Origin: an uncultured Subdoligranulum sp.
Lineage (GTDB): Bacteria > Bacillota > Clostridia > Oscillospirales > Ruminococcaceae
Direction: 5' to 3'
Assembly (NCBI GenBank): GCA_945830575.1
Contig: CALZZE010000009.1
Span: 29,855 to 93,854, forward strand
DNA: 64,000 bases
The first letter of the stretch is position 1; the number at the start of each line of letters is the position of its first letter. Position numbers and translations under genes: made by a program. The notes under the pieces were generated by a model that saw only the letters and a program-made list of their open reading frames with translations, did no database searches and was not told the DNA's origin. Of the stretch, positions 43,431 to 52,164 are shown in pieces.

Positions 43431-43463
43431 AAGGACCCGAAGGCTGTAAAAGGAGACAAGACG

Positions 43464-44096
43464 ATGAAACTGATCCTTTTGGGCGCTCCCGGCGCCGGCA
43501 AAGGCACCCAGGCAGAGATCCTCTGCGACAAGCTGGGCATCCCGACCATCTCCACCGGCAACATCCTGCGTGCCGCCGTCAAGGAAGGCACCCCGATGGG
43601 CCTGAAAGCCAAAGCCTTTATGGATGCAGGCGCTCTAGTCCCCGATGAAGTCATCGTGGGCATCGTCAAGGAGCGTCTGACCCAGCCCGACTGTGCCAAC
43701 GGATTTATTCTGGACGGCATGCCCCGCACCATCGCTCAGGGCGAGGCCCTGGAGCAGATGGGCGTGGAGATCGACAAGGTCATCAACCTGGTGGTTTCCG
43801 ATGAGGAGATCACCAAGCGGATGTCCGGTCGGCGGGTCTGCGGCTCCTGCGGCGCCAGCTACCATATTGTGAACAAGCGTCCTGCCGTGGAAGGCAAGTG
43901 CGACCGCTGCGGCGGTGAGCTGACCATCCGCAAGGATGACGAGCCCGCCACCGTGCTGGATCGCCTCAAAGCCTATCACGAGCAGACCGAGCCTCTGGTG
44001 GAATTCTACCGCCAGCGCGGCAAGTTGGTGGAGGCTCCCGACCAGGGCAGCATCGAGGCCAACACCGCCTATGTGCTCAAGCTTCTGGAGGCGTAA
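43464..44096 (+). CDS. adk: Adenylate kinase, zinc-LID type
   Basis: 210 residues. P-loop [10 protein letters not shown] (7-16), DGMPRTIAQ near 84-92, and an LID domain with four metal-binding Cys: [10 protein letters not shown] and CDRCGGE (about 129-155), as in Gram-positive adk. AMP + ATP to 2 ADP. AAAGGAG precedes the ATG; map follows six bases after. Confidence 0.98.
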   Translation: MKLILLGAPGAGKGTQAEILCDKLGIPTISTGNILRAAVKEGTPMGLKAKAFMDAGALVPDEVIVGIVKERLTQPDCANGFILDGMPRTIAQGEALEQMGVEIDKVINLVVSDEEITKRMSGRRVCGSCGASYHIVNKRPAVEGKCDRCGGELTIRKDDEPATVLDRLKAYHEQTEPLVEFYRQRGKLVEAPDQGSIEANTAYVLKLLEA

Positions 44097-44102
44097 GCAT
44101 CC

Positions 44103-44876
44103 ATGATCCAAGTGAAAAATGCCGCTGAGCTGGAAAAAATGCGGCGGGCCTGCGCCATCAGCGCAGGAGCGCTCAAGGCGGGCGGCGAAGCGATCGAGGC
44201 CGGTATATCCACAGCCGAGATCGACAAGATTATTTATGACTATATCGTGCGCCATGGTGCGCGGCCGAATTTCCTGCATCTGTACGGGTTTCCGGCCACC
44301 GCCTGCATCAGCGTCAACGATACCGTGATCCACGGCATCCCCAGCAGGGACCAGAAGATCCGACCCGGTGACATTGTTTCCATTGACACCGGCTGCAAGA
44401 TCGACGGGTTCAACGGCGACAACGCCTGCACCTTTGCCTGCGGCAAGGTGGACAGCGAAGCCCGCCGGCTGATGGATGTGACCAAAGAGGCCCTGCACCT
44501 GGGCATCCAGGCGGCACAGGCCGGCAACCGGATCGGGGATATCGGACACGCGGTGCAGAGCTACGTGGAGGAGAACGGATTTTCGGTGGTACGCACCTTT
44601 GTGGGCCACGGCGTCGGCAAGGAGCTGCATGAGGACCCGGAGGTGCCCAACTACGGCAACCCGGGGCGCGGCGCCCGGCTGGTGCCCGGCATGACCATCG
44701 CCATCGAGCCGATGGTCAACCAGAAAAAGGCAGCGGTAAAGACCTTACAGGACGGATGGACGGTCAAAACCTGTGACGGCGGACTGGCGGCTCACTTTGA
44801 GCACACGATCGCCATCACGGCGGCCGGGCCGGAAGTTCTGACCCACGGCTGGGAGGAACCGGGATGGACCTTGTAA
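44103..44876 (+). CDS. map: Methionine aminopeptidase, type I
   Basis: 257 residues. Metal-site residues: His near 79 (the HGIPSRDQ region), Asp in VSIDTGCKIDGFNGDNACTFACG near 97 and 108, His in VGHGVGKELHEDPEVPNYG near 171-178, and Glu in TIAIEPMVNQKK near 204 and in the final AHFEHTIAIT. Removes the initiator Met. Its end overlaps the KOW gene by 13 bases. Confidence 0.97.
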   Translation: MIQVKNAAELEKMRRACAISAGALKAGGEAIEAGISTAEIDKIIYDYIVRHGARPNFLHLYGFPATACISVNDTVIHGIPSRDQKIRPGDIVSIDTGCKIDGFNGDNACTFACGKVDSEARRLMDVTKEALHLGIQAAQAGNRIGDIGHAVQSYVEENGFSVVRTFVGHGVGKELHEDPEVPNYGNPGRGARLVPGMTIAIEPMVNQKKAAVKTLQDGWTVKTCDGGLAAHFEHTIAITAAGPEVLTHGWEEPGWTL

Positions 44877-45112
44877 AAGGCACACTGGTTCGCTCCAAAG
44901 CAGGGCGGGACAAGACCCGCACGCTGGCCGTGCTGGACGTAGATGGCCAGATGCTTCTTCTCGCGGACGGGCGCACCCACCCCATCGCGAAGCCCAAGCG
45001 CAAAAAGAGGAGGCATGTGGCCCCTACGACCACCATTCTCGAGAGCGAGCTTCTGAAAAGCGATCAACTTCTCAGTGAGGCAATCGCCGCGTTTGATGCG
45101 GATGCTAACTGA
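44864..45112 (+). CDS. KOW-domain RNA-binding protein (L14e-like)
   Basis: 82 residues with an N-terminal KOW motif (LVKGTLVRSKAGRDKTRTLAVLDVDGQMLLLADG) and a strongly basic patch KPKRKKRRH in the middle. In Firmicutes this small gene regularly sits between map and infA; it is thought to bind ribosomal RNA, but its role is not fixed. It ends directly before the infA region. Confidence 0.92.
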   Translation: MDLVKGTLVRSKAGRDKTRTLAVLDVDGQMLLLADGRTHPIAKPKRKKRRHVAPTTTILESELLKSDQLLSEAIAAFDADAN

Positions 45113-45139
45113 ATGAACCCTTCCAAGGAGGCTATCAGC

Positions 45140-45376
45140 TTGTCTAAAGAAGATGTCATTGAAGTCGAGGGTGTCGTCAGAGAGGCCATGCCCAACACGG
45201 TGTTCAAGGTGGAGCTGCTCAACAAAGAGGGCAAGCCCAACGGCCACACGGTGCTGGCGCATATCTCCGGCAAGCTGCGGACAAACTTCATCCGCATCCT
45301 GCCCGGCGACAAGGTCACCATGGAAATGAGCCCCTACGACCTGACCAAAGCCCGGATCACCTGGCGCTCCAAGTAA
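45140..45376 (+). CDS. infA: Translation initiation factor IF-1 (TTG start)
   Basis: 78 residues. OB fold: [79 protein letters not shown] 45140 is chosen because AAGGAGG (45125-45131) lies nine bases before it; the ATG at 45113 is upstream of that site and would add nine residues outside the family. It occupies the 30S A site during initiation. Confidence 0.96.
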   Translation: MSKEDVIEVEGVVREAMPNTVFKVELLNKEGKPNGHTVLAHISGKLRTNFIRILPGDKVTMEMSPYDLTKARITWRSK

Positions 45377-45407
45377 GCGCCTTGTGGAATAGAAGGAGGT
45401 TAACATC

Positions 45408-45521
45408 ATGAAGGTAAAACCTTCCGTGAAACCCATTTGCGAGAAGTGCAAGGTCATTAAGCGCAAAGGCCGCGTGATGATCATTTGTGCCAATCCGAAG
45501 CATAAGCAGCGTCAGGGCTAA
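45408..45521 (+). CDS. rpmJ: 50S ribosomal protein L36
   Basis: 37 residues, a zinc-binding miniature protein: Cys11, Cys14, Cys27 and His32 in [34 protein letters not shown]. Preceded by GAAGGAGG, eight bases before the ATG. It is followed by a 114-base gap before rpsM. Confidence 0.98.
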   Translation: MKVKPSVKPICEKCKVIKRKGRVMIICANPKHKQRQG

Positions 45522-45635
45522 AGGTCCGGGAGAATGACTCCCGGAAACCGTACCCAAAACGCTTGGGGGCCAAGTGCGTAGATTCCCGGCGCAGGCCCCG
45601 ACACAGGACATGGGATGTGACTATGGAGGTGCTTT
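45522..45635 (+). other. Gap between rpmJ and rpsM with a hairpin
   Basis: Contains the stem tccgggag/ctcccgga (about 45525-45544), then a stretch to the rpsM site GGAGGTG. There is no T-run. It may be a processing or regulatory site at the start of the alpha part of the cluster. Confidence 0.4.
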
Positions 45636-46007
45636 ATGGCACGTATTGCTGGTGTTGATCTGCCTCGTGAGAAGCGGATTGAAGTTGGTCTGACTTACGT
45701 TTACGGTATCGGTCAGAGCACTGCCGACGAAATTCTCGCCGGTACCGGAATTAACCCTGATACCCGCGTCAAGGATCTGTCTGCCGAGGATGAGGCCAAG
45801 ATCCGTGATTATATCGACAAAAACAACATCCTCGTCGAAGGTGATCTGCGTCGTAACGTGGCTCTGGACATCAAGCGTCTGACCGAGATCCAGTGCTACC
45901 GCGGCGTGCGCCATCGCAAGGGCCTTCCTTGCCGCGGCCAGCGCACCAAGACCAATGCGCGTACCTGCAAAGGTCCCAAGCGCACTGTCGCCAATAAGAA
46001 GAAGTAA
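45636..46007 (+). CDS. rpsM: 30S ribosomal protein S13
   Basis: 123 residues: [25 protein letters not shown], and the basic end [35 protein letters not shown] that reaches the P site. Bridges to L5. TGGAGGTG upstream. Confidence 0.99.
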   Translation: MARIAGVDLPREKRIEVGLTYVYGIGQSTADEILAGTGINPDTRVKDLSAEDEAKIRDYIDKNNILVEGDLRRNVALDIKRLTEIQCYRGVRHRKGLPCRGQRTKTNARTCKGPKRTVANKKK

Positions 46008-46019
46008 GGAGGAACTGAA

Positions 46020-46421
46020 ATGGCTGCTAACAAAGCTGCGGCGAAAACCCGCACCAAGAAGAAGGAGCGCAAGAATATCAGCGCGGGCGCCGCGCATATC
46101 CAGAGCACCTTCAACAATACCATTGTTACCATCACCGATACTCAGGGCAACGCTGTTTCCTGGTGCAGCACCGGCGCGCTGAACTTCCGCGGTTCTCGTA
46201 AGAGCACCCCGTTCGCCGCCCAGAGTGCTGCCGAAGTCGCCGCCAAGGCCGCTATGGAGCATGGCATGAAGACCGTTGAGGTCTATGTCAAGGGCCCCGG
46301 TTCCGGACGTGAGAGCGCCATCCGCGCCCTGCAGGCCACCGGCCTGGAGGTCACCATGATCCGTGACGTGACCCCCATCCCCCACAACGGCTGCCGCCCG
46401 CCGAAGCGCCGCCGCGTCTGA
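46020..46421 (+). CDS. rpsK: 30S ribosomal protein S11
   Basis: 133 residues: [46 protein letters not shown], and the end [19 protein letters not shown]. Lies on the platform beside the Shine-Dalgarno helix. AAGGAGG lies upstream. Confidence 0.99.
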   Translation: MAANKAAAKTRTKKKERKNISAGAAHIQSTFNNTIVTITDTQGNAVSWCSTGALNFRGSRKSTPFAAQSAAEVAAKAAMEHGMKTVEVYVKGPGSGRESAIRALQATGLEVTMIRDVTPIPHNGCRPPKRRRV

Positions 46422-46441
46422 TTGAAAGGAGAACATGAGTT

Positions 46442-47044
46442 ATGGCTAAGAATACCCAGCCTATCGCCAAGCGTTGCCGTGCTCTCGGCATTTCTCCTGC
46501 TGTTATGGGTTATGCGAAGAAAACCAGCAACCGTAACCCCGGCGGCCAGATGAGAAAGAAGAAGAGTGAGTACGCCACTCAGCTCAACGAAAAGCAGAAG
46601 GTCAAGTTCGTCTATGGCATTCTGGAGAGCCAGTTCCGTGGTTACTACGAGAAGGCCAGCCGCATGCCCGGCCAGACCGGCACCAACCTGCTGGTTCTGG
46701 TGGAGCGCCGTCTGGACAACGTGGTGTTCCTGCTGGGCCTCGCCCAGACCCGCCGCGATGCCCGTCAGCTGGTGAGTCACAATCACTTCACCATCAACGG
46801 CAAGCGCGTCAACATTCCTTCCTATCAGGTCAAGCCCGGCGATGTCATCGAGGTCGTCGAGTCCAGCCGTTCCTCCGCCAAGTTCAGCAAGCTGACCGGT
46901 GAGGACGCCCCCGTGGCCGTCATCCCCGCCTGGCTGGACCGCGCGAAGGGCAGCCTGAAGGCCACTGTCGTTCGTATGCCCGCCCGTGAGGACATCACTG
47001 TGCCCATCGAGGAGCACCTGATCGTCGAGTTGTACTCCAAGTAA
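46442..47044 (+). CDS. rpsD: 30S ribosomal protein S4
   Basis: 200 residues. The N-terminal part (KRCRALGISPAV, NPGGQMRKKKSEYATQLNEKQKVKFVYGILE) lacks a Cys4 cluster; the S4 RNA-binding domain is RLDNVVFLLGLAQTRRDARQLVSHNHFTINGKRVNIPSYQVKPGD. Nucleates 16S folding. Confidence 0.99.
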   Translation: MAKNTQPIAKRCRALGISPAVMGYAKKTSNRNPGGQMRKKKSEYATQLNEKQKVKFVYGILESQFRGYYEKASRMPGQTGTNLLVLVERRLDNVVFLLGLAQTRRDARQLVSHNHFTINGKRVNIPSYQVKPGDVIEVVESSRSSAKFSKLTGEDAPVAVIPAWLDRAKGSLKATVVRMPAREDITVPIEEHLIVELYSK

Positions 47045-47114
47045 TCCTCTGTGCTTTTACGACTTTTTCAACCTGCCTGCGTTTTATTTTGCGGGCTGAA
47101 CAAGGAGGGTTTTT

Positions 47115-48074
47115 ATGATGGAGATTGAACGCCCCAAGATCGAAACGGCCAGCCTTTCCCCGGATGGCCGTTACGGTAAGTTCGTTGTCGAGCCGCTGGA
47201 GCGCGGCTTCGGCACGACCTTGGGCAACAGCTTGCGTCGTGTTCTCTTGTCCTCCCTGCCCGGTGTAGCCGTCACCAGCGTCAAGATCGATGGCGTGGTG
47301 CATGAGTTCTCCACCATCGAAGGCGTGCGGGAGGATGTCACCGAGATCGTTCTGAACCTGAAGGGCATTGCCGCCAAGATCTACGGCGACGGCCCCAAGG
47401 TCGTCCGCGTGGAGGCCGTCGGCCCCTGCGAGGTCACGGCAGGCACCATCAAGGGCGGCGATGACCTGGAGATCCTCAACCCCGAGTGGCACATCGCCAC
47501 CCTGGGCGAGGGCGCCAAGCTGGTCATGGAGCTGACCTTTGACAAGGGCCGCGGCTACGTTCCCGCAGAGAAGAACAAGCTGGCTCTCGTCGAAAAGAAC
47601 GACATCACCACCCTGCCGGTGGACAGCATTTATACCCCGGTGCTCAAGGCCAACTATATGGTGGACAACACCCGCGTGGGCCAGATCACCGATTACGATA
47701 AGCTGACCATTGAGGTCTGGACGGATGGCACCATCTCCGCACAGGAGGCGCTGAGCCTGTCCGCCCGTGTCCTCACCGAGCATCTAAACCTGTTCGTCAA
47801 CCTCTGTGACGAGGCCGCTGAGACCGAGATCATGGTGGAGAATGACGAAAAGGGCAAGGAAAAGGTGCTGGAAATGACCATCGAGGAGCTGGACCTGAGC
47901 GTCCGTTCCTTCAACTGCCTCAAGCGTGCCGGCATCAACACTGTCGGCGACCTCATCTCCAAGAGCGAGGACGAGATGATGAAGGTCCGCAATCTGGGCC
48001 GCAAGTCTCTCGAGGAAGTCATGGCGAAATTGGACAGCCTTGGCTTTGCGCTCACCAAGGACGATGAAAACTAA
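47115..48074 (+). CDS. rpoA: RNA polymerase alpha subunit
   Basis: 319 residues. The N-terminal dimerisation domain begins [13 protein letters not shown] and has [31 protein letters not shown]; the C-terminal domain (about 245-319) has [55 protein letters not shown], which binds UP elements and activators. The ATG follows AAGGAGGG; an adjacent second ATG is equally possible. A 70-base gap separates it from rpsD. Confidence 0.99.
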   Translation: MMEIERPKIETASLSPDGRYGKFVVEPLERGFGTTLGNSLRRVLLSSLPGVAVTSVKIDGVVHEFSTIEGVREDVTEIVLNLKGIAAKIYGDGPKVVRVEAVGPCEVTAGTIKGGDDLEILNPEWHIATLGEGAKLVMELTFDKGRGYVPAEKNKLALVEKNDITTLPVDSIYTPVLKANYMVDNTRVGQITDYDKLTIEVWTDGTISAQEALSLSARVLTEHLNLFVNLCDEAAETEIMVENDEKGKEKVLEMTIEELDLSVRSFNCLKRAGINTVGDLISKSEDEMMKVRNLGRKSLEEVMAKLDSLGFALTKDDEN

Positions 48075-48098
48075 GATTCATTAAAGGAGTGAAACGGA

Positions 48099-48440
48099 AT
48101 GCCCGGTACCAGAAAACTCGGCCGTGCCACCGATAGCCGCAACGCCATGCTGCGCGCCATGGTGACCTACCTGTTCGAGAACGGCAAGATCGAGACCACC
48201 GTCCCCCGCGCCAAGGAAGTTCGCGCCATGGCCGAAAAGATGGTGACGCTCGGCAAGCGTGACGAACTGCACGCCAAGCGCCAGATCTTCAGCTACATCA
48301 CCAAAGAGGATGTGGCCAAGAAGGTCATCGATGAGTACGCCCCCAAGTACGCCGACCGCAACGGCGGTTACACCCGCATCTACAAGATCGGTGTCCGCCG
48401 CGGTGACGCTGCCGAAATGGCCATCATCGAGCTGGTCTGA
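48099..48440 (+). CDS. rplQ: 50S ribosomal protein L17
   Basis: 113 residues, the bacterial short form: [50 protein letters not shown], and [32 protein letters not shown] precedes the ATG. Last gene of the cluster. The ecfA/ecfT/truA block common after it in Firmicutes is absent here. Confidence 0.99.
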   Translation: MPGTRKLGRATDSRNAMLRAMVTYLFENGKIETTVPRAKEVRAMAEKMVTLGKRDELHAKRQIFSYITKEDVAKKVIDEYAPKYADRNGGYTRIYKIGVRRGDAAEMAIIELV

Positions 48441-48462
48441 TTTGACCGCTGAATAACTGCCG

Positions 48463-48496
48463 CACCCCCGGAGCAAACTGCTCCGGGGGTGTTTTT
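48463..48496 (+). terminator. Terminator of the ribosomal cluster
   Basis: cacccccggagca/tgctccgggggtg, a 13-bp GC-rich stem, with a run of five T. Ends the run that began at the promoter at 32470. Confidence 0.95.
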
Positions 48497-48744
48497 GTAC
48501 GATATGCCGCTTTCTGTCCAGATTATGGAACCGCATTCCGCCGCCTAAAAGGGGAGGGGAGGAGCCTTTTGGGCAGTTCGCACAGATTTGGCTGCGAGAG
48601 TGACAACAACAAATATGCAAAGCGCGGAAAATGCGAAAAATGTCGTTTGAGGGCTGTTTTTGTGCGGCGTTTATGATAAAATAAAAATGATAATAAGCGG
48701 ATGAACGCCGCAGCGAAATAAAACGAAGTGTGAAGGAGCAAGTT
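48497..48744. other. Leader region of the PRPP synthetase gene
   Basis: A relatively AT-rich stretch with no gene. A likely -10 (TATGAT, 48672-48677) and a weak -35 (TTGAGG, 48647-48652, 19-base spacer) are the best promoter I can find; GAAGGAG precedes the ATG. Confidence 0.4.
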
Positions 48745-49914
48745 ATGGCTGACATGAATCTTGGCCCGCGTGATTTCTTTGCAAAGGAGGATGCCATTGC
48801 CGATCTGGCGCTGATCGCCTGCCCCGGTGCGGAGGAGCTGTGCAAGCTGGTGGACGGACATCTGGTTCGCTGGGCGCGGGAATGCGGCATGGATAAAGAG
48901 ACCTTCATCATCCCCTCGGACTGCCCCCGTTTCCAGTCCGGCGACGCCAAGGGCCTTGTGAAAAACAGCACCCGCGGCGATGATGTGTTCATTTTTGTGG
49001 ACCCGGGCAACTACAGCGTCACCTACAAGCTGTTCGGCTACGAGAACCACCTCTCCCCGGACGACCATTTCCAGAACCTGCTGCGTCTCATTCAGGCCAG
49101 CGCCGGCCGTGCCCACCGCATCAGCGTGGTCATGCCCAGCCTGTACGGCGGCCGTCAGCATCGCCGCGTCAGCCGCGAGAGTCTGGACTGCGCCTATGCG
49201 CTGCAAACGCTGCGCCACATGGGCGTCAAGAACATCATCACTTTTGACGCCCACGACCCCCGCGTGGTCAACGCCGTGCCGCTGATGAGCTTTGACAACG
49301 TGATGCCAACCTATCAGGTGCTCAAGTGCCTGCTGCATCATGTGCCGGACGTGAACTTCCACAAAGACCACTTCATGATCGTTTCCCCCGATGAGGGCGC
49401 CATGAACCGGAACATGTACTATTCCAGCGTGCTGGGCTGCAATCTGGGCATGTTCTACAAGCGCCGCGATTACAGCCGCGTGGTCAATGGCCGCAACCCC
49501 ATCGTTGCCCATGAGTATCTGGGTGAGAGCGTGGACGGCAAGGACGTGTTCATCGCCGATGACATCATCGCCTCCGGCGAGTCCATGCTGGACATCGCCT
49601 ATGAGCTGAAAAAGCGCGGTGCCCGCAACATTTACAGCTACGCCACCTTCCCGCTGTTCACCTCCGGCTTTGACAAGTTCGACAAGGCCTACGAGGAAGG
49701 CACCATCAAGGCGGTTCTGGGTACCAACCTGACCTACCGCAACCCCCAGCTGTTGGAGCGGGAATGGTATTTTGATGTGGATGTCTCCAAGTACACTGCG
49801 TACTTTGTGGCGGCCATCAACCACGACAAGAGCGTGTCCAGCATCATTGACCCGATGGAAAAGATCCGTGCCCTTCTGGAAAAGCATGGCATCCCCATGG
49901 GCGGTCAGGAATAA
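48745..49914 (+). CDS. prs: Ribose-phosphate pyrophosphokinase, long form
   Basis: 389 residues against about 315 for classical Prs. Conserved parts: SGDAKGLVKNSTRGDDVFIFVDPGNYSVTY near 62-95 (flexible and PPi loops), AHRISVVMPSLYGGRQHRRVSRESL near 126, FDAHDPRVVNAV near 168, and the PRPP-binding loop VFIADDIIASGESMLDIA near 269-286. It makes PRPP from ribose-5-phosphate and ATP, feeding among others the histidine pathway. The long form with an extended C-terminal part (YRNPQLLEREWYFDVDVSKYTAYFVAAINHDKSVSSI) is known from related anaerobes; a second, short copy elsewhere is possible. The ATG at 48745 follows GAAGGAGC. Confidence 0.93.
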   Translation: MADMNLGPRDFFAKEDAIADLALIACPGAEELCKLVDGHLVRWARECGMDKETFIIPSDCPRFQSGDAKGLVKNSTRGDDVFIFVDPGNYSVTYKLFGYENHLSPDDHFQNLLRLIQASAGRAHRISVVMPSLYGGRQHRRVSRESLDCAYALQTLRHMGVKNIITFDAHDPRVVNAVPLMSFDNVMPTYQVLKCLLHHVPDVNFHKDHFMIVSPDEGAMNRNMYYSSVLGCNLGMFYKRRDYSRVVNGRNPIVAHEYLGESVDGKDVFIADDIIASGESMLDIAYELKKRGARNIYSYATFPLFTSGFDKFDKAYEEGTIKAVLGTNLTYRNPQLLEREWYFDVDVSKYTAYFVAAINHDKSVSSIIDPMEKIRALLEKHGIPMGGQE

Positions 49915-49925
49915 ATTTGTCCACC

Positions 49926-49948
49926 GGCCCGCAGCTGCGGGCCGATTT
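49926..49948 (+). terminator. Terminator after prs
   Basis: ggcccgcag/ctgcgggcc, a nine-base-pair perfect stem followed by gattttgttt. Confidence 0.8.
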
Positions 49949-49951
49949 TGT

Positions 49952-49980
49952 TTGCAATCCGGCACGGTACGGTATATAAT
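49952..49980 (+). promoter_or_regulatory. Promoter of murD
   Basis: TTGCAA (49952-49957), a 17-base spacer, TATAAT (49975-49980). Confidence 0.88.
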
Positions 49981-50011
49981 AGCGTAGAAATCATATAAAG
50001 GAGAGGATCGT

Positions 50012-51406
50012 ATGCTGCCAGTGGAACAGCTGCAAGCCCTGATCCGGGGCAAAAAGGTCGCCTTCATCGGCGCAGGCGTCAGCCATAAACAATGCATCCC
50101 GCAATTTGTGGAGATGGGGGCGCAGGTGACCCTCTGCGACCAGAAAAAATCGCTGGAGGATTTTGGCGGCTACGCCGACACGCTGCGCCGCCTGAACATT
50201 TCGTTGAGTCTGGGCGAGCATTACACCGACGGGTTTGCCGGACAGGACATCATCATGCGTACCCCCGGCTATGATTACACCAAGCCGGAGCTGCAGGCGG
50301 CGCTGGCCGCCGGGGTGATGGTCACCAGCGAGGTGGAGCTGTTCTTTGAATACTGTCCTTGCGAGATCATCGCGGTGACCGGCTCGGACGGCAAGACCAC
50401 CACCACCACCCTCATCGCCAAAATGATGGAGGCCGCCGGCCGCAAGGTACTGCTGGGCGGCAACATCGGCTACCCGCTGCTGCCCCGTCTGGGGGATGTG
50501 TGCCCGGAGGATGTGGCTGTGGTGGAGTTGTCCAGCTTCCAGCTGATTTCCATGCGCCGCAGCCCCAAGGTGGCGGTGGTCACCAACGTGACCCCCAATC
50601 ATCTGGACCACCACAAGGATATGCAGGAGTACATTGACGCCAAGCGGAACATTCTGCTGTGGCAAAACCCGCCCTGCCGCGCCGTACTGGGCTTTGAAAA
50701 TGACGTTTCCCGCGCCATGGCCGCCGACTGCAAGGGTGAGCAGGTATGGTTTACCCGCCTGCACGATACCGACAACGGCGCCTTCCTCCGAGGGGACGAC
50801 ATGCTGTGCTACGCGGAAGACGGCGTTGTGACGGAGATTCTGCCCCGAAAGGATGTCAAGCTGCGGGGACTGCATAACGTGGAGAACCTGCTGGCCGCCT
50901 GTGCCGCCGTCTGGGGACGCGCCCCGCTGGAGGCCATGCGGCAGGTGGGCAGCACCTTCACCGGCGTGGAGCACCGCATTGAGCCGGTGCGCACACTGGA
51001 CGGCGTGACCTGGTATAACGATTCCATTGCCACCAGCCCCACCCGCACCATCGCGGGCCTGCGCAGCTTTGAGCAGAAAATCATTTTGATTGCCGGCGGC
51101 TACGACAAGCACATTCCCTACGAGCCGCTGGCCCCGGAACTGCTGGCCCACGTGAAAACGCTGGTGCTGATGGGGGCCACCGGCCCGGTCATCGAGAAGG
51201 CTCTGCGCGGCTGCCCCGGTTTTACCGAGGGCGCGATGGAAATCCTGCACGCGGACAGCATGAAGGATGCGGTGGAGAAGGCCCGCGCCGCCGCCAGACC
51301 CGGCGATGTGGTCAGCCTGTCCCCGGCGTCCGCCTCCTTTGACTGCTACCCCAACTTTGAGGTGCGCGGTCAGGAGTACAAGCGCCTTGTGATGGAGCTG
51401 GCATGA
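50012..51406 (+). CDS. murD: UDP-N-acetylmuramoyl-L-alanine-D-glutamate ligase
   Basis: 464 residues. The three Mur ligase domains are in order: UDP-binding (1 to about 110), central ATPase with GSDGKTTTTTLIAKMMEAAG near 126-145 and MTPNHLDHHK-type motif (TNVTPNHLDHHKDM) near 191, and the C-terminal domain with the late YDKHIPYEPLA and SFDCYPNFEVRGQEY. It adds D-Glu to UDP-MurNAc-L-Ala. It is isolated from the usual division and cell-wall cluster. An AAAGGAGAGG site lies before the ATG; the stop overlaps the next gene by ATGA. Confidence 0.97.
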   Translation: MLPVEQLQALIRGKKVAFIGAGVSHKQCIPQFVEMGAQVTLCDQKKSLEDFGGYADTLRRLNISLSLGEHYTDGFAGQDIIMRTPGYDYTKPELQAALAAGVMVTSEVELFFEYCPCEIIAVTGSDGKTTTTTLIAKMMEAAGRKVLLGGNIGYPLLPRLGDVCPEDVAVVELSSFQLISMRRSPKVAVVTNVTPNHLDHHKDMQEYIDAKRNILLWQNPPCRAVLGFENDVSRAMAADCKGEQVWFTRLHDTDNGAFLRGDDMLCYAEDGVVTEILPRKDVKLRGLHNVENLLAACAAVWGRAPLEAMRQVGSTFTGVEHRIEPVRTLDGVTWYNDSIATSPTRTIAGLRSFEQKIILIAGGYDKHIPYEPLAPELLAHVKTLVLMGATGPVIEKALRGCPGFTEGAMEILHADSMKDAVEKARAAARPGDVVSLSPASASFDCYPNFEVRGQEYKRLVMELA

Positions 51407-52164
51407 TTGCCGCCGTCAGCACACCGGCGCAAAAGGCGGCATTTTTGTCCGCCATCCGGGGCAGACCCTACTTTCACGCCCTGCTGGGGCGGGATTTGGC
51501 CTTGTGGGCGGACAATCCCGGGGCGTCCACCAAGCTGTTTGTACTGCCCGGCGGCGCGCTGACCATCAGCGGCCGGAGCGCGCAGCTGTGCGGCGTACCT
51601 GAAGATGGGGAGGAACTGGCCGCGTTTCTGCGGTTTGCCGGGGTGGAGCGGGTGACCTGCTCCGACCCCATGCCCGGCTGGATGCAGCGGCAGACGCTGT
51701 TTCTGTACGCGCTGGCTCCGGGGGAACGGCTGTCTGTGGGAAAGCCCCCGGAAGGACTGCTCTGGCGGGACGACCCATCGGTGATGGAAATTGCCCGGCG
51801 TCTTTTTCCGGAGGACGCGGCCCGCGCCGAGGCGTTTTACTCCGAGACCTGCACCGCGCTGGCCCACGGCTATGCCCGCGTGGCGGCGCTGTACGATGCG
51901 TCCGGGCGGCAGGTGTCCACCGTGGGAGCCTACGCCATGACGGACGGCGAAGCCTACATGGCCATGGGTGAAACGGCGGCGGAGCTGCGGGGCCGGGGCA
52001 TCGGCGGCTGGCTCATCGCGGAATTTGCCAACCGGCTTTCCACTGAAGGCTGGCAGGTGACTTTTTTGTGTGAGCAAAAGCGCCGTCATTTTTACGACCG
52101 GCTGGGTTTTGCCTGCACGGGACGATACGAACAGTATACGATAAGTGGGATGGACAATGATTGA
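51403..52164 (+). CDS. GNAT family N-acetyltransferase
   Basis: 253 residues. The C-terminal part (about 150-250) is a GNAT domain with the acetyl-CoA loop GRGIGGWLIAEFANRL near 196-211 and the closing CEQKRRHFYDRLGF near 222-235. The N-terminal 120 residues form an extra, FR47/Gcn5-like half. Substrate unknown. It is translationally coupled to murD (ATGA) and overlaps the following PLP enzyme by eight bases, so the three form one operon. Confidence 0.87.
   Translation: MIAAVSTPAQKAAFLSAIRGRPYFHALLGRDLALWADNPGASTKLFVLPGGALTISGRSAQLCGVPEDGEELAAFLRFAGVERVTCSDPMPGWMQRQTLFLYALAPGERLSVGKPPEGLLWRDDPSVMEIARRLFPEDAARAEAFYSETCTALAHGYARVAALYDASGRQVSTVGAYAMTDGEAYMAMGETAAELRGRGIGGWLIAEFANRLSTEGWQVTFLCEQKRRHFYDRLGFACTGRYEQYTISGMDND

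Noticed and set aside
45113..45139. Nine-residue N-terminal extension of IF-1 from ATG 45113
   Set aside because: The ribosome binding site lies downstream of that ATG and spaces correctly to TTG 45140.
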